Below are positions 63,935-64,000 of a stretch of 64,000 bases of DNA, one piece after another. The DNA lies in the NCBI RefSeq assembly GCF_002443255.2, contig NW_019211456.1, positions 46,882,324 through 46,946,323 on the forward strand, given 5' to 3'. Within the stretch, counting starts at the first letter, position 1; each line of letters begins with the position of its first letter. Under the pieces are notes generated by a model. It did no database searches. It was not told the DNA's origin and was given only the letters and a program-made list of their open reading frames with translations. The stretch is from Varroa destructor. Its lineage: Eukaryota > Arthropoda > Arachnida > Mesostigmata > Varroidae. The position numbers and the translations under genes are program-made.

Positions 63935-64000
63935 GTAGTCCTTTTTTTCATGAATCTGAATTGAAATGAAAAAAGTAAAGATATTTTAAGGAAACATTGA

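Overview
This is eukaryotic nuclear DNA, most likely from an arthropod. Genes are split by GT-AG introns, several of them only 50-100 nt long. There are three pol III tRNA genes, a MAP7/ensconsin gene, and relics of a mariner transposon and a non-LTR retrotransposon. A mite-like genome would fit, but that is a guess from style and not from a marker gene. Exon models are hand-made from open frames, splice sites and phase matching. Family names rest on remembered family motifs, with no database search.

Layout. 1-7.6 kb: no gene recognised. 7.6-9.5 kb: three identical tRNA-Trp(CCA) genes, all on the minus strand. 14.7-15.3 kb: the 3' end of an unrecognised minus-strand gene with poly(A) signals. 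16.2-16.9 kb: a decayed reverse transcriptase. 17.9-27.3 kb: a minus-strand array of three GDA1/CD39 (NTPDase/apyrase, ENTPD5/6-like) paralogues. The 3'-most copy (17.9-21.75 kb) can be read from end to end. The middle copy (22.4-24.85 kb) has an in-frame stop and a dead mariner element inside one intron. Only two 5' exons of the third copy (26.8-27.3 kb) are visible. In all three the apyrase conserved regions have lost the catalytic and phosphate-binding residues, while the scaffold around them is preserved. 29.4-42.3 kb: the MAP7/ensconsin gene on the minus strand, with a proximal start codon at 42,327 and a possible distal first exon at 61,372. 42.3-61.3 kb: this would be the long first intron of the distal MAP7 isoform. 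It holds a few candidate exons and no certain gene. 61.4-62.1 kb: a GC-rich, repeat-bearing interval between two diverging first exons. 62.06 kb to the end: the start of a plus-strand gene and an internal exon resembling the zinc-binding start of a HECT-like E2-binding domain (UBE3D family).

The most notable content is the array of apyrase-fold genes without apyrase active sites. Inside the best copy there is also a duplicated set of exons whose outer phases would allow it to replace the main set. The MAP7 gene offers a second point of interest: two alternative starts that share one splice phase, and two acceptor exons that both begin with [ST]YWFA.
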